From assembly GCA_030141605.1 (NCBI GenBank), contig JAQGDQ010001147.1, forward strand, positions 1 to 20,000: 20,000 nt of DNA, in the 5' to 3' direction. The notes beneath the pieces are model-generated. The model saw only the letters and a program-made list of their open reading frames with translations. It was not told where the DNA came from and did no database searches. The DNA is from Tubiluchus corallicola (taxonomy: Eukaryota > Priapulida > Priapulimorpha > Priapulimorphida > Tubiluchidae). The position numbers and the translations under genes were made by a program. Shown here piece after piece: positions 1 to 12,600 of the stretch; position 1 is the stretch's first letter, and each line of letters opens with the position of its first letter.

Positions 1-471
1 TAGTCGTTTTGAAATATTTGGTGGCTTCATAAATGTGTGATTTCAGGTATGTCACTTGCATATCGGTGTACGTCTGAAACATAATACCAAAATAAAGATA
101 ATTACCTATTATCATTTGAGGTTATGTGAACTTTAGAAGTCTTTGGAAATATTACAAGTCTTACAACAGTTCCATGGTAAAAAATCAATTTGAAAAAACA
201 ATATTGGATCTTCAATATCTGTGATCACCTGTGATTAGTAATATTGGAAATGATAAAACCAAAAATTTCCGTTAATTCGTGTTCACATAAACTTAATAAT
301 ACAGTAACAATGTAATGGACCTTTATCCCCTAATTAAGGCTTTTTCATAACATACAAAACTTTAGCACATAACTTTATAAAAAACTTACTTTATTATAAA
401 TCCTGCATAAGCCTATCTGCGATTACGGTAAAAATACTATGGTTATTTTGCAACAGATTACAAAATATTAC
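1..471. other. 3' flank of the ABCA gene
   Basis: AT-rich sequence below the stop codon, presumably 3' UTR and downstream DNA. Apart from the AATAAA at 390-395 I see no gene, repeat or conserved motif here. Confidence 0.5.
390..395 (-). promoter_or_regulatory. Candidate polyadenylation signal AATAAA
   Basis: AATAAA on the minus strand, about 77 bases past the TAA at 474-472. That position fits a short 3' UTR. AATAAA is common by chance in AT-rich DNA, so this is positional evidence only. Confidence 0.4.
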
Positions 472-636
472 TTATGAGGTTGCAAACTTACGTATAGGCA
501 GTCTGTCTTTACTGCTACACATCTCAGGATTCACACTGCTTGCATGCTTCATGAGGTCTGATGGTGTGGTGGATGGACTCACATCTATCTCATCATCTAA
601 TAAGTCTGTTTGCAACTGTGCAAAGTTGACAAAAAC
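472..636 (-). CDS. ABCA1-like: ABCA exon 18: VFVNFA tail and stop codon
   Basis: The exon opens [16 protein letters not shown], the VFVNFA motif known from the ABCA1 C-terminus. An acidic and serine-rich tail follows, ending in RKFATS and TAA (474-472): 54 residues plus the stop. The acceptor is CTTTATTCAG. A strong GTAAGT donor at 491-486 lies inside the exon 11 bases upstream of the stop, so an alternative longer C-terminus spliced to a lower exon is possible. I found no convincing acceptor exon below 472. Confidence 0.88.
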   Translation of the reverse strand, partial: VFVNFAQLQTDLLDDEIDVSPSTTPSDLMKHASSVNPEMCSSKDRLPIRKFATS

Positions 637-3600
637 CTGAATAAAGACAAGTGCATGTTAGCCTGGACTAAACCATGTTACAGTAAAATTTGAAAGAAAA
701 ATCATTTTATGCATTGAAGAGCCTAGATTTTTCACTATCTTGTTAGATTAAGGCTCTTTTACTGGTCTGATCTTGAGCTATGTCTTGATACACTGTGGAC
801 CATGATTCCCCACTGGCAGATCTTTAGCAGCTTCTAGCATAAATTTCTAACTCTGGAAAGCCAGCATGCCTCTGTGGTGAAGTGCTTAGTAAAGCAGAAG
901 GCATGAATGCAAGTCACAGTGGAGATGCAAAAATTGCTCAAACTTTCAAATTTAGTATAGTTATTGCACATTTATTACATTGTCATACTGTGTACCAGTA
1001 TTTGAAAAAAATGTGAGCATAAACAGTGCTGGCGAGGTATGATAAATTATAACACTATTTATGACTACAGCACCATTAAATGGCACTAATGCATAGGCTA
1101 AAGCCATGGCCTATTTCAGGGGAGGGGGGAGTGGGGATACTCCAGGGGGGCCTCGCACGAATGTAACATTTTTTTGCTTTATGCGAACATACTGCCTCCT
1201 CTGTCACTCTCCCTCTCTTCCCGCACGCGCGCCGTTTGCCAGTATTGACAAGTATTAAGGACTGGTCTTGAGAATAAAGCAGTTTTTCTTTCAATCGTTC
1301 TTTCCTTTAACAACTGTATAACTCCATATTTTCTCTTCGAAAATGCTTCTCCGACGTTCTAGCAGTTCAAAAATTTTCTGGGTATCAATCGTGGTGGCGC
1401 CCCCCTCACACGCCCCACTTCCCCGGGCCTCGTTTAGGCTGAAATATGCCCTGACTAAAGCATAACACCATTTACAATAATAACTCATTTTATAATATGG
1501 ATACTTATGCAAAATAGTACTGAGACTGAAAAATACCTGATCTAAAGTTGTCTGACTAACAGAATAGTCTTCTATTGAATACTGTCTACGAGCAGACTCC
1601 ATTGTACGGAACAATACAGACAAAGACAGCTGTTGAGAAGGCAGTTGATATTGAAGCTGATTATGATGTTGTTCCTAAACCAAAAACAAGAAAATTAATA
1701 AAAATAAGTAAATAAGATTTGCTAATAATTGTCACTTATCAATGAGTTTGCATAGTTTTCCTTTCCAATGTTGTAAAGATTTCCAATTATTTTAGATCTG
1801 TTAGTGTGATAAGCAATAACAATATGAAATTTTACATCAAAACAAACTGGAGAGACTTTTAAGGTTAGCTTGTTTGTTCCAAACTAAAAATATTTACATG
1901 ATGAGCAAGTAATTATTTAGGACTTTAGCAAGTTACTAAAGTTACTACACCTACATATAACATGTAACATCTTTGTTATAACAAACACAAAATTCATACT
2001 AGGAGCAGTTTTTTACAAAACACCTTAAAACAAAAAATCATTATTTGAATTTTGTTATTACTAGCAGTGAAGTAAAACTTAAGCAGTATTAGAGTAAGAT
2101 ACAAGCAGCAGTCATTAACAAAGCAAAATAAAAGTAGTAGCGAAGTAAGATGACAAAAATAATCAATGCAGCAAATACATAAAAGTAACAAAACACATGC
2201 AAAATACAGTGAATAACGAAGTAAATATTAAGCAGTAATGTTTTAAGGCAGACTTTCTAATTTATAATTAGGGTTGGTGGATTACTCTTACTTTTAAAAT
2301 TGCACCAGGAAAGCTTGTTACTACAAAATGCTTTACTGGTCCAAGATCAGGCCAGTCACCAGATACCCTTATGATCAACGTATATCCTTCACCAAACCTG
2401 AAATTAATAAAAAATATATAATGTAGGTGCAAAGTGCAACAAGGTTTGAAAATGCAAATTAATATGAAAGTCTGTCAAACAAATTGCGTGAAAAACGACA
2501 AATAACTGAAATGAATTATTTGAATAATTCAACTGTCCAATTTGAAAAGTAACTGAGCAGTACCTTCTACGTAACTTGCAAGGAGTCATATAAAATATCT
2601 GCAAAATAGCGATTTACAGAAAACACTTGCAAACTCAGGTACTTTGGTGACTTTTCAACATTTTTGTAAGAACTTATCATTACATGCTAACACAATTGAT
2701 AATCTATCATTTTACATCACCTCACCACAAATTTAATCAGTCAATGGAGTCTTATACCTTATAGGTATACTAACGTATTAGAAATTTAATTTTAAGCCAG
2801 CAATTCAGACTTGACTGGTCGAATATTCTATCAATCCACTAGTCTACCAGGCTACTCACATATGGCTGAGGGGGACTTGACAACGATGTTTTCCGTAAAT
2901 TGGTGGCTAGTGGTCAAGAAATTCAGTATTTACTAGACCTTGTTTACTAGAATTGAAACTATCAGGTTTAGCTGTTGCCAAAGATCCAGACCAGAAGTGT
3001 GAATATATGAAAACCCGATTCTTCAGAATGCAGATTATGGGAATTGTTTCATTGTCTCAAAACGTTGGCTAACTCAGGAAAACCGAATTAAGTGATAAAG
3101 TGCTAAACACATGACAAAAAACATAAAATATATTATTACAACATACAAACTAAAAATATGGTCATGCACTCGAAAGCAGCATAACATTACATAAGTGTAC
3201 AAGTCACCCAAAAATTTAGGATGCTAAGGATGTTGCAGGTTCTCTTATTTTTACACTGTTAACATCTTGAGACCTTCGGAGAGTGATATCACATGAGGTA
3301 AAGAAGTTATTTTCTACCAGCATACCTATTTTTAAGATGCTGCGTGCTCCCGAGACATTTGAAAGTACCATTTACCATGATGGCTAATCTTGTACAAAGA
3401 GCTTCACACTCTTCCATACTGAAACAGAAAGCTGATATAAAAAACTGTTTACCAAACTTTGTTTATAGTAATAGTTTCCATGTGCAAAGGTGCATGCTAA
3501 CTGAGATATTTATGTTATTAAGACAAAATCAGATGTACGAAATTTGTAGCTATTATAAGGTTTATGTCAAGACTGTTGTATGGAACGACATTTCCGAAAA

Positions 3601-6600
3601 CTATAAAAGTAGCAACAAGGTTCAGTAGCGTCTACAAAGTACTACATCAGTACTGAAAAGTCTTACCTGTGTGAAGTTAAGATAACAGATCTGCTATCTT
3701 TTACAATAGACAGGATACAATTCCACAAAAATCTTCTTGATTTTGGATCCATGCCTGTGGTCGGTTCATCCTATAAGCATAAAGGAAGTATATCTTTACA
3801 TAAATGTTAAAGTTTTATGAAAATGAACAACAAAATATTAATAATCTAAAATTAGCTACCTACCAACCGTAATATTAAGTATTATGGCAAAATTAAAAAA
3901 TATCTAACACAAGTAATACTGAATCTCTGATAGCAAAAACACCAAATCCAAAGGTTTAAGTGGCTTTTAGTCATGAATTAGTTATAATTACAGGTAATTA
4001 TGATTAAAAATGACATTTTTTTGTAATTATTCGCCTCACAACTAAACCTATTACTCCAAGAATAGAGTTTGTTTCTAAATTTTATGACAATGCTGAACTG
4101 AGCCAACAGAAGTATTTTAAATCTGTGATGCAGCAGATTCGGACAAAGAAAGTAAAGCAAGTATCTTTCAAGAGTTGTACAATAAATGTCAATAAACATA
4201 ACTGCAGAAAAAATAACTACATCAACAAATTCGAGTCGATAAACAGGAACACTGAATTTACTGAAATCAGTAAAGTAAACCAAAACTGACCAACAAAAGT
4301 TAGTAATCTGAGTTCTTTATGTTAAACTGATTACATTCAGGAAAGCGTAAGGGTTATAATAAGTGCATTAGTACCAGGAAAATAACTGGTGGATTTCCAA
4401 TAAGAGCAATGGCCGTTGACAACTTTCTTTTATTTCCTCCAGAATAAGTTCTAGCGGGTTTAGATTCATACTCTTTTAATCCCAGGCGCCGTATGCCCCA
4501 ATCAGCAACCTATAATATCAGAAAAATTTCGGAGAAAAATTAATGAACTGAAAATATGTGCAATCTGAAATAAAGCTGAGCAAATTGCACTATTAAGCCA
4601 TTGTCTATGGAAAGTTAAAAAGATCTCAACGTGACCATTATTACCTGCATACAGAAAATGCCTTGAATGCAGACACATGCAGGACCTATTTCAGGGGGGG
4701 GGAAGTGGGGATACTTCCCCGGGTCCTCACCTTTCAGGGGGGCCTCGCGCCAAGGTAACATTTTTTTGTTGTTTTTGATTTGACTATTTGACAAGTATTA
4801 AGGACTGGTCTTGAGAATAAAGCAGTTTTTCTTTCAATTGTTCTTTCCTTTAACAACTGTATAACTCCATATTTTCTCTTCGAAACTGCTTCTCCGGCGT
4901 TCTAGCAGTTCAAAAATTTTCACACGCCTCACACGCCCCACTTCCCCGGGCCTCGCTTACGCTGAAATACGCCCTGGACACATGTAATATAAAAATTAAT
5001 CAGAGTATTAATAATGATAAGATCACGTCTGCTTTGCTGTGGGATTTTATGTTAACTGATCAGTGATCAGGTAAGACAGTCACTATTCCCATGTGTTAAA
5101 AAAGGTTCGTTCCATACGTTTATCATTGCTTAAAAGTAGCAATACCTCTTTGACTTGTGCTTCAGGAATTCCACGAAGACGAGCATAGAACTGCAAGTGT
5201 TCAGCTCCAGTCAACAAAGGACATAATGCATCAAACTGTGGACAGTAACCAAGATCTTGATGTACTTTTTCCAAGTGTGATAAAATGCTAAAAACAAGAA
5301 GCATATAACAGTTTTTAAAAAAACAGGTAAAAAATCCAGTGTGTACCAAAATTTTTAAAGAAAAACTATGGTAACTACTTACACTATCAATACAGAAATT
5401 ACTGCACACATCAGCACATTCTGCAAGCAAAGTGCAAGTTTTTTCATAAAACATTTGTGCTTTCTTTCATAAAACATGTGTGCTTTCTTTCATAAAACAT
5501 GTGTGCTTTCTCTATATACAATTACACTTTCCATGCACAAGATAGGTTTTTACCTAAAATCATTCAGGAAGGCATTTCCAGCATCAACAGCAATATCTCC
5601 AGTCAGCATTTTAAATGTAGTTGTTTTACCAGCTCCATTTACACCAAGAAGACCAAAGCACTCGCCTTTGGGCACACCCAGACATAATCTATCCACTGCT
5701 GTTAGTTTTCCTTTCTTAATCTCGAAAACCTGTTAGACGCAATTAATCTTTAATTAAAAAAACATAATAGTTGCTCAAAATTAAGGTGAGAAGCCTAAAC
5801 ATTGCTTGATTAATTGTTACCATTACACAATATTGCTAAAAAGAATGCACTATTAGAAACTATCATAAGTTATTGTATGCCTTGTGTTCATTCATTTATC
5901 ATATAACTTTATAACAAACTAAATAACATATTTTATATGTTATTTTAGTACAAGAGTTCAAGAGTTTATGCGTAGGTTATAGCAAATAAACTAACTATAA
6001 ACTTTATATAGCATACTAATTTAGTGTCTCCAAAAAAAGCTAGAAGTCAAAATAAAAATAAAAAAGCAATTAAGTGAGGAGTATCCTATAAAATTCACAA
6101 AAACCCTCCGTATACTATACCTTGGTTAGCTCTTTTAGCAAAAGCATGGAATCTCCAGCTTGTCCACTCATAACTCTTTCTCTTTCTCGCATCACATCTT
6201 CATCCTCCGGTTCAAATGTAATTGCTTCCCGTGGACCAACTGCCCTGGAATTAGTGTAATCAGAAGAATGTTATTTGTTAAGCAAACCTGCAAATGATAA
6301 CAACATCTTGAAAGAAGTACTTAGTAAGGCAATTGGTTCACTTTTCCACACAGTTAGCATTTGTAATACCAAAATGTATGAGTTTGTGCTACAAAACTAG
6401 TAAAATTTTCAGTACGTACTTTGGTCTCCAAAAAAATCTGTACTGACATAACAGATTAAATGCAAAAAATCCAAATCCTTCTACAATCATTGCCACTATA
6501 TTCCGTCCAAGGAACTCCCACTGAAAAGGATTCTTCCACACATACTCTCCATACTGGGCAAACGTGTCAAGAAGAATTTGATTTATGGCCATGTCCAAGA

Positions 6601-9600
6601 GTCCTCGCCCCAAACAGTAATGTGGAAAAATAAGGAATATTCGCATTAGGTAGTAGTTGATCTGGTCCAAACTCTGAAAAATACTCATTTATTTTACTAT
6701 CTAAACTTCTTGCGGGCAGTATGTTAGCAGTATTTTGACTTGTTAGCAGTATTTCTGCAAGAACGAGTTCTGGAACACCATGTGTAACTAAGTGCAATTG
6801 TTACTAAACAGACTTGGGGTGCTACTTAACTGTCATAACCAGGTACATGTAGTCAACACCCATCTGTTCGTTTTGCTCTTAGTTACATTTTAATTAATTC
6901 AACATATTTCAGATTATTAATAATTATGACAGTAATTAATTTAACAATAACGTTAGTTTTCTGGGCACTGAGATTATTTACAGCTGGACATTTTTTATTT
7001 TTTATTTGCAGCCCAATGGAACCACTAATGTCTGAAACGAAACTGAGGGTGTTAATGATGCCAGAGGGTTGCAAGTGAAAAACCAAAGGACGCAAATGTT
7101 CACAATGCTTTAAAAAGTGATAAGTGATTGTAAATATTACCAATATTAACTTCACTTAAAACAGGATAAATTTATTCACCACAAATTTCTATTTAGTAAT
7201 ACAGTAGGCACCGCCTAATAGACTCAAGGTTAATAAACTCAATCGCTTAATTGACTCAAAAACGTATTTTATTGGCCGCTTCTATTTACATGTACATAAA
7301 TTGTCGGTAATTGACTCAAATAAGTCCGCATAATTGACTCAGTATTTTTCCTTCACGTACTTAAAATAAGACATTTGTATGTGTCCAAAAAGCCTTTGCT
7401 ACCTTTATGTCATCTTCGCTGTGCTTTTGTGCACTATAATATATGTAGTATCAATCATATTGAATACTGTTTTGTTTGTAAGCAGGTACGTTTATCATGT
7501 GCTGCTAGCGTAGCAGTTTTGCTTTGAATCTGTTACCCACTGGTCCACTGCAATTAACCTCGTTACCTAAGAATTTCTGGAAGCTAAACATTTGATCACT
7601 TGTCTAGCAGTTCCCCTTAAAGCTCTTGTTGCAAATCAAGCTTTCTCGCTTAATCAGTCAGCAGCCAAAGATGCAGGCACAGTAATCAGCCAGTATTCCT
7701 TGTGACATAGGGTTCGAGCATAGAGTTAAGAAGTCTGGAAAACTGCAACTCAAGCACACCAAGGCCTAAATGTTTTTTTGAGAATACATGCATCACACAA
7801 CAACAGATTTTCAACTTTTCATAATTATGAGAACTTTGTGAGCTAAATCTTCACGATAAAGCGAAGCAACCAACTTTGAAGAAATTTTTGTAAGTTTTGC
7901 AAATAAACAGACTTGTGTGTTTTTTAAAAGTATACTTTTCAACTTATTACTATTTTAAAATATATTTTTTTTAAAATATTTAACTGCACAAAGAAATTTA
8001 GGCATCACTTCGTTTTAAAATACATTTAAAACCATTGCAGTGCATACTAAGCTGATGACTCATAAGGTAATACGATCCCCATTCACAAAGTAATACTATG
8101 CCCATCGGTTAATAGGTTCAGTCGGTTAATTAGGTCAAAATAGTTCGGTTCCAAAGTGAGTCTATTAAGCGAAGCCTACTGTAATACCAAAGAATTTCAG
8201 TACATTTGCTGCTAATAACAATCGCAGTTAAAAGTCGTTAATACTTCTTTATGACGACGGACTGTTTCATTAATGCCTGTTGCTAATGCCGACAGGATAT
8301 TAATGGTCCATGATGTTGGGTGATTCTCTATTATGACTACGATTAAGGGCCGGCCTTAAGTATAGGCAAACTAGGCAACCGCCTAGGGCCTCACCCTCCA
8401 GGGGGGCCTCACGCCGAGGTAACATACATTATAGTTTTTAATAAATTGCGTAATTTTATTTTTTTCGTATTTATTTTTTATTTTTTTATTTCATTTGGGG
8501 CCACCAAATTCACTTCACCTAGGGCCTCCAATTACCTAAGGCCGACCCTGTACGATTGTTTAAATAGTACCTGTGTTTTGTACATTAATACAGCTCCCAT
8601 TGTAACAATCATACTAATAATTATTGACTTAAATACTAAATAACTGTTCCCCTGCAAGGTTGATCATAGTCCAGCCTTACCTCGATACCAAGGCTTTCTA
8701 GAATAAAGGTAGCACAGGTACCAACGACTCCTATGAATAAGTTTACACAAGATAAAACCACAAAGGCTGTGCTAGGAACATTAAAGATAAAACTTGCGGG
8801 GTACATCATGGGTATGATCGACCATCTGCAAAAAATCATCAGCAAAAATTATTTATTGGTGTAAAACTAATTATATTTTTTATAACAAGACTGTTCAGTT
8901 TTGTTGAGTACGTTAATACACCATTCCTACACAGAAACTAAGTAAACTATCTGTCAGACTAAACCATTTAGTCTCTTAATTGACTTGATGAAAACAGACA
9001 TAAAATTGAACAGATTTCCAAATTAGTGGAGATAATGGTGATCTACATCTTTTAAAATTTAAATTTTTATCAGCATAACAAGTGAAATTACACACAAGGA
9101 TTCAGGTTCAATCTCAATTTTTACAGTCAGGTGTGTATAGGTCTCCAATATATGCCCAGCCTACTAGGAAGTCTAACCAATTCCATATTAGTTTACTTGT
9201 GGTAATTATTATGAAAACACCAAGTGTGTTATAATGAGTATGGCAATTTATTGTTTTGGTGTTGCTGTGTGCCTGCCCCACCACAGAAGGGGTGACTGAG
9301 TTTCTGCTCCCCGATAAGGAATTACAGGAGGATTAGAAATGGAATAACAGACTGGAAATCATATGCTTTCAGTCATTGCTTATTTTAGGTGTAGAGCCCA
9401 GTAGTTCTTCAAATGACAAGTTCTTCACAAATTTCTAAGACAATAATGTACAAGAATTAAATAGCAAAAATTTAAATTAAAATTAGCTCATTGCAATGTT
9501 CCATTTGGTCATGTTTAATTCTTTATGATCGATTCTGGCACGTTTTTACTAATGAAGAGATTCACATGTCGAGAAAGACGTACTTTCCACCAAAAGTAAT

Positions 9601-12600
9601 GAGTGTCTTACCAGTTTTCCATTATCTTGCATTGAGAGCCTTTCTCTTTTTAGTTTGTATGGAGCATTTTTAATTGATCCCATTATGAGTTCAATTATTT
9701 TTTGAAATGGGATTAAAATTAGTATGTCTGATGACATAATGAAACAGATACTCTGAACCAACTCACCCATAAAGTATCATAAGTGCTAGCAGAGCAGGAA
9801 AGTTGTCAGCTGATACATAAGCTTCTTGGTTGAATATGAGAAATATGATGATGCATAGTACACAGGATATCATGTGGTTGCACTAAAAATGAGCAAAAAA
9901 ATTTTCAACAAAAACCAATTGTTAACTACCACAGAAAGCAATAGTTCTCACTCTAGTATTAACAACAAGTGTTTTTTTAAATATCTGTTTTAAAGTTTCA
10001 CACTGGTGAGCATGATCAAGTAATATCAATCAAAACCAGGCAATAGTAACACCTCAAAGAGTAACCCTCTGTTGCATTGCTTCCTGTTTGCATTCTCACA
10101 ATTGCATGCTCAATCATGTCTTGCACAAACGAAAACCCATAAAATATGTACTTCAAGTCTGACTGTGGATCCCGTCTTGGCCGCATGCTGTAATATCTAT
10201 TAGAAATAAGTATGAATGAATTACATGTACCCATCATGTGCAAGTGGTTAAAAAATCAAAATGTCACATCACCGTCACCATCTTATAATTGTAAAATCAA
10301 ACAGAAAATTCTGCTCCATTAGCTGTTCCAACATATAGGCTAATATTGCTCAAGACTTAAAATTCTTTTAACAATCTAATTCGAAATATGAAGATCAGTG
10401 TTTGCATAGAGACTAGTACTGGCCTTGATCTTGTAGAGATCACAACATTTTTAAGTCTCGTTCTCAGTAAGAATCAAGACAACTGTGGTAAAGATAAAAC
10501 TGATAAACAATTTTAATATTATACATTTTCAAAACATATAGAGGTTATAAAAACTAACTACAGGCTGTTTAAAACTCGATACATTTAATAGTAATGTGGG
10601 CACTATGACAGTGCAGTAGTGGACTCCATAAATCTATAATCTTGTGTTTGCTTGCTAGCAGGTTGATTGTACATGCACGGACCTATACTGATTGCAGACT
10701 GCAGAGTTGTGTGTAGCACAGCATTAGACGTCATTAGTTAGCCCAGTGTGTGTGAGTGTGTGTGTGGGGGGGGGGGACGTGAAACAGATAACATGCTCTT
10801 CTGTTTGAATGTTTATGCCAGGACAGGAGCATAGCCTGTCTTCTCTTTTTATCCTTGCCCATCTTCTAGTCTCAATAGCTAGGTTATGTGAGGAGAGGCA
10901 TAACCGAGATGTTTTAATCCTATGGAGCTCATTTATTTTAACACTATACATTGCACTGACAGACAGTTTGGGATTCTGATAGAGATAGGTGCACAGTTTA
11001 GTTCTTTCGGAATCCCTGATATGTTGTTTTGTGTTCTCGAGTTCGTCAGAGATAATATGTGTTTTACGAAGGATAACTTTCACATATTGTACACATGGTG
11101 TATTCGCTTCCGAGCACAAATTTCACACGATTGAAAATGGGTCATCGGGCTCGTTGGCTCTCGATTCGAATACATAACCACTTTTAACTAGTTCATTAAT
11201 ATATAGCTACGCGTCAGTCTTTTTCTTTTAATCAAATACACATTGATACATAAAGATTTAGTCAAATATGTCTTTAAATATTTAATCACATATTAATAGA
11301 ACTTTTTCATTAAAATATTTGCATATAATTGATTCATTGCTGCAACTGTGCATGTCCTCCAACTGGGCCTGTACGGTACACAATAAATCAGCAATGCAAG
11401 ACAGTACAGAATTAAAACAGATACCAAACAATCTTAATTTTTGTGCAGAAGAACAAACACTGGACTTACCCTTATAAAGGGCACAGGGTTTAGAGCAGAA
11501 TTTAGCACATTAGTTACAGTGCTGTCAGATAGAGGAATGTTTTTATCTTTGATGAAGCTCCTGATTACATCTGGATCATTCAAAAAATTTTTGATTGGTG
11601 TCTCGCTATCTGGAAAGTAATGCATATTTCAGTAACAAAGTAATTTATACTCTGACGAATGAAAGTTACTTTAATTTAAAGGACACTATAAAAGAATTTC
11701 AAGCAAGTTAATAAGAATTAGTTTGCAACTTAGCTTACAGATAACGGAAACTATATTCTACAAACAACATTACTTTAGAAAAACATATTATATGAAATAA
11801 TAATTTGTAAGACTATTATAGAAAGCAAATTATATGTAAATTATGTAAGCAAATGTAAGCAATTATAGGCAAATATGTTCAAATTATTAGAAGTAAATTC
11901 TCATATTAAAAAATCTACAAAATTGGTTTAACATTTGTCATTTAGAAATTTAAAGTCTTAAATTTGAATTTAACTGAAACATGAATTTGCATTAGGGCGA
12001 CTTATTAATAATATTTCACTAAAAACATGAAATACTGCAACTGAAAGATCCATGAGGTAGAAAAATAAATTTAAAAAATCTTTATTTCATAAGATGCTAA
12101 AGTAGATGATTTACATAATGTTTTGTATGACTGACTTTATGTGACGTGGTAAATATCAACACAAAAATAAGTTTTCCCTTTTGTTCTGATAACTGTTAGA
12201 GACCTAATAAAGCCAACCAGGCAAAACACATTATACACAAAAATTTATAAATGAATTTACAATATAACCTTATCAACAAATATATAACAAACATAGGCCT
12301 ATATACAAACAACTGTGTCTTCTAGCACAAACTAGAAAACCTTTTGAAAATAGTAATGTCTTAATGAGGTTGATAGCTTGCCACACTATTGTAAATCATT
12401 CAACTTCGAGTGTAATATACTTATGTATATATTATGTATTTATTTTAGCAGAAATTTTATTTTTTTTATTGAAATTTGGGATTTGCTTAGCATAAAGTGA
12501 ATTGCAGATAGCTGCACAAAGAAAGTTTTCCGATACTAATGCGAGTTCTACTGAATTAAATTTTACATTTGGTTTAGCTTATATTTAATTTATTTGTAAT

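Larger units (their letters stand above)
6674..8680. other. Intron 8
   Basis: Two-kilobase intron carrying the pogo/Tigger-like element (7202-8181) and the diverged hAT-type element (8346-8550). The stretch 6674-7199 holds nothing recognisable. The open frame at 6567-6797 partly overlaps exon 9 in the wrong frame. Confidence 0.7.
10197..11469. other. Interval between ABCA exons 5 and 6
   Basis: The family normally has several hundred more extracellular residues here, but I see no ABCA exon. The interval holds a TG-rich and poly-G run and a reverse-transcriptase C-terminal relic (10724-11119, minus). The remainder is AT-rich without features. Confidence 0.65.

Noticed and set aside
1076-1294. 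72-codon minus-strand frame
   Set aside because: It lies in the hAT-type element and intron 17, has no family resemblance, and its length fits chance in this sequence.
3344-3628. 94-codon plus-strand open frame
   Set aside because: It overlaps ABCA exon 15 antisense, and its product resembles no family. The minus-strand exon explains the sequence.
5476-5736. Plus-strand open frames over 5476-5736
   Set aside because: Antisense shadow of the Walker A exon (5554-5729).
6567-6797. 76-codon minus-strand frame overlapping exon 9
   Set aside because: It reads exon 9 in the wrong frame; the correct frame gives the ABCA motif [10 protein letters not shown].
10922-11177. Plus-strand frames opposite the LINE relic
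   Set aside because: Antisense shadows of the minus-strand RT C-terminal fragment, which has the recognisable motif spacing.
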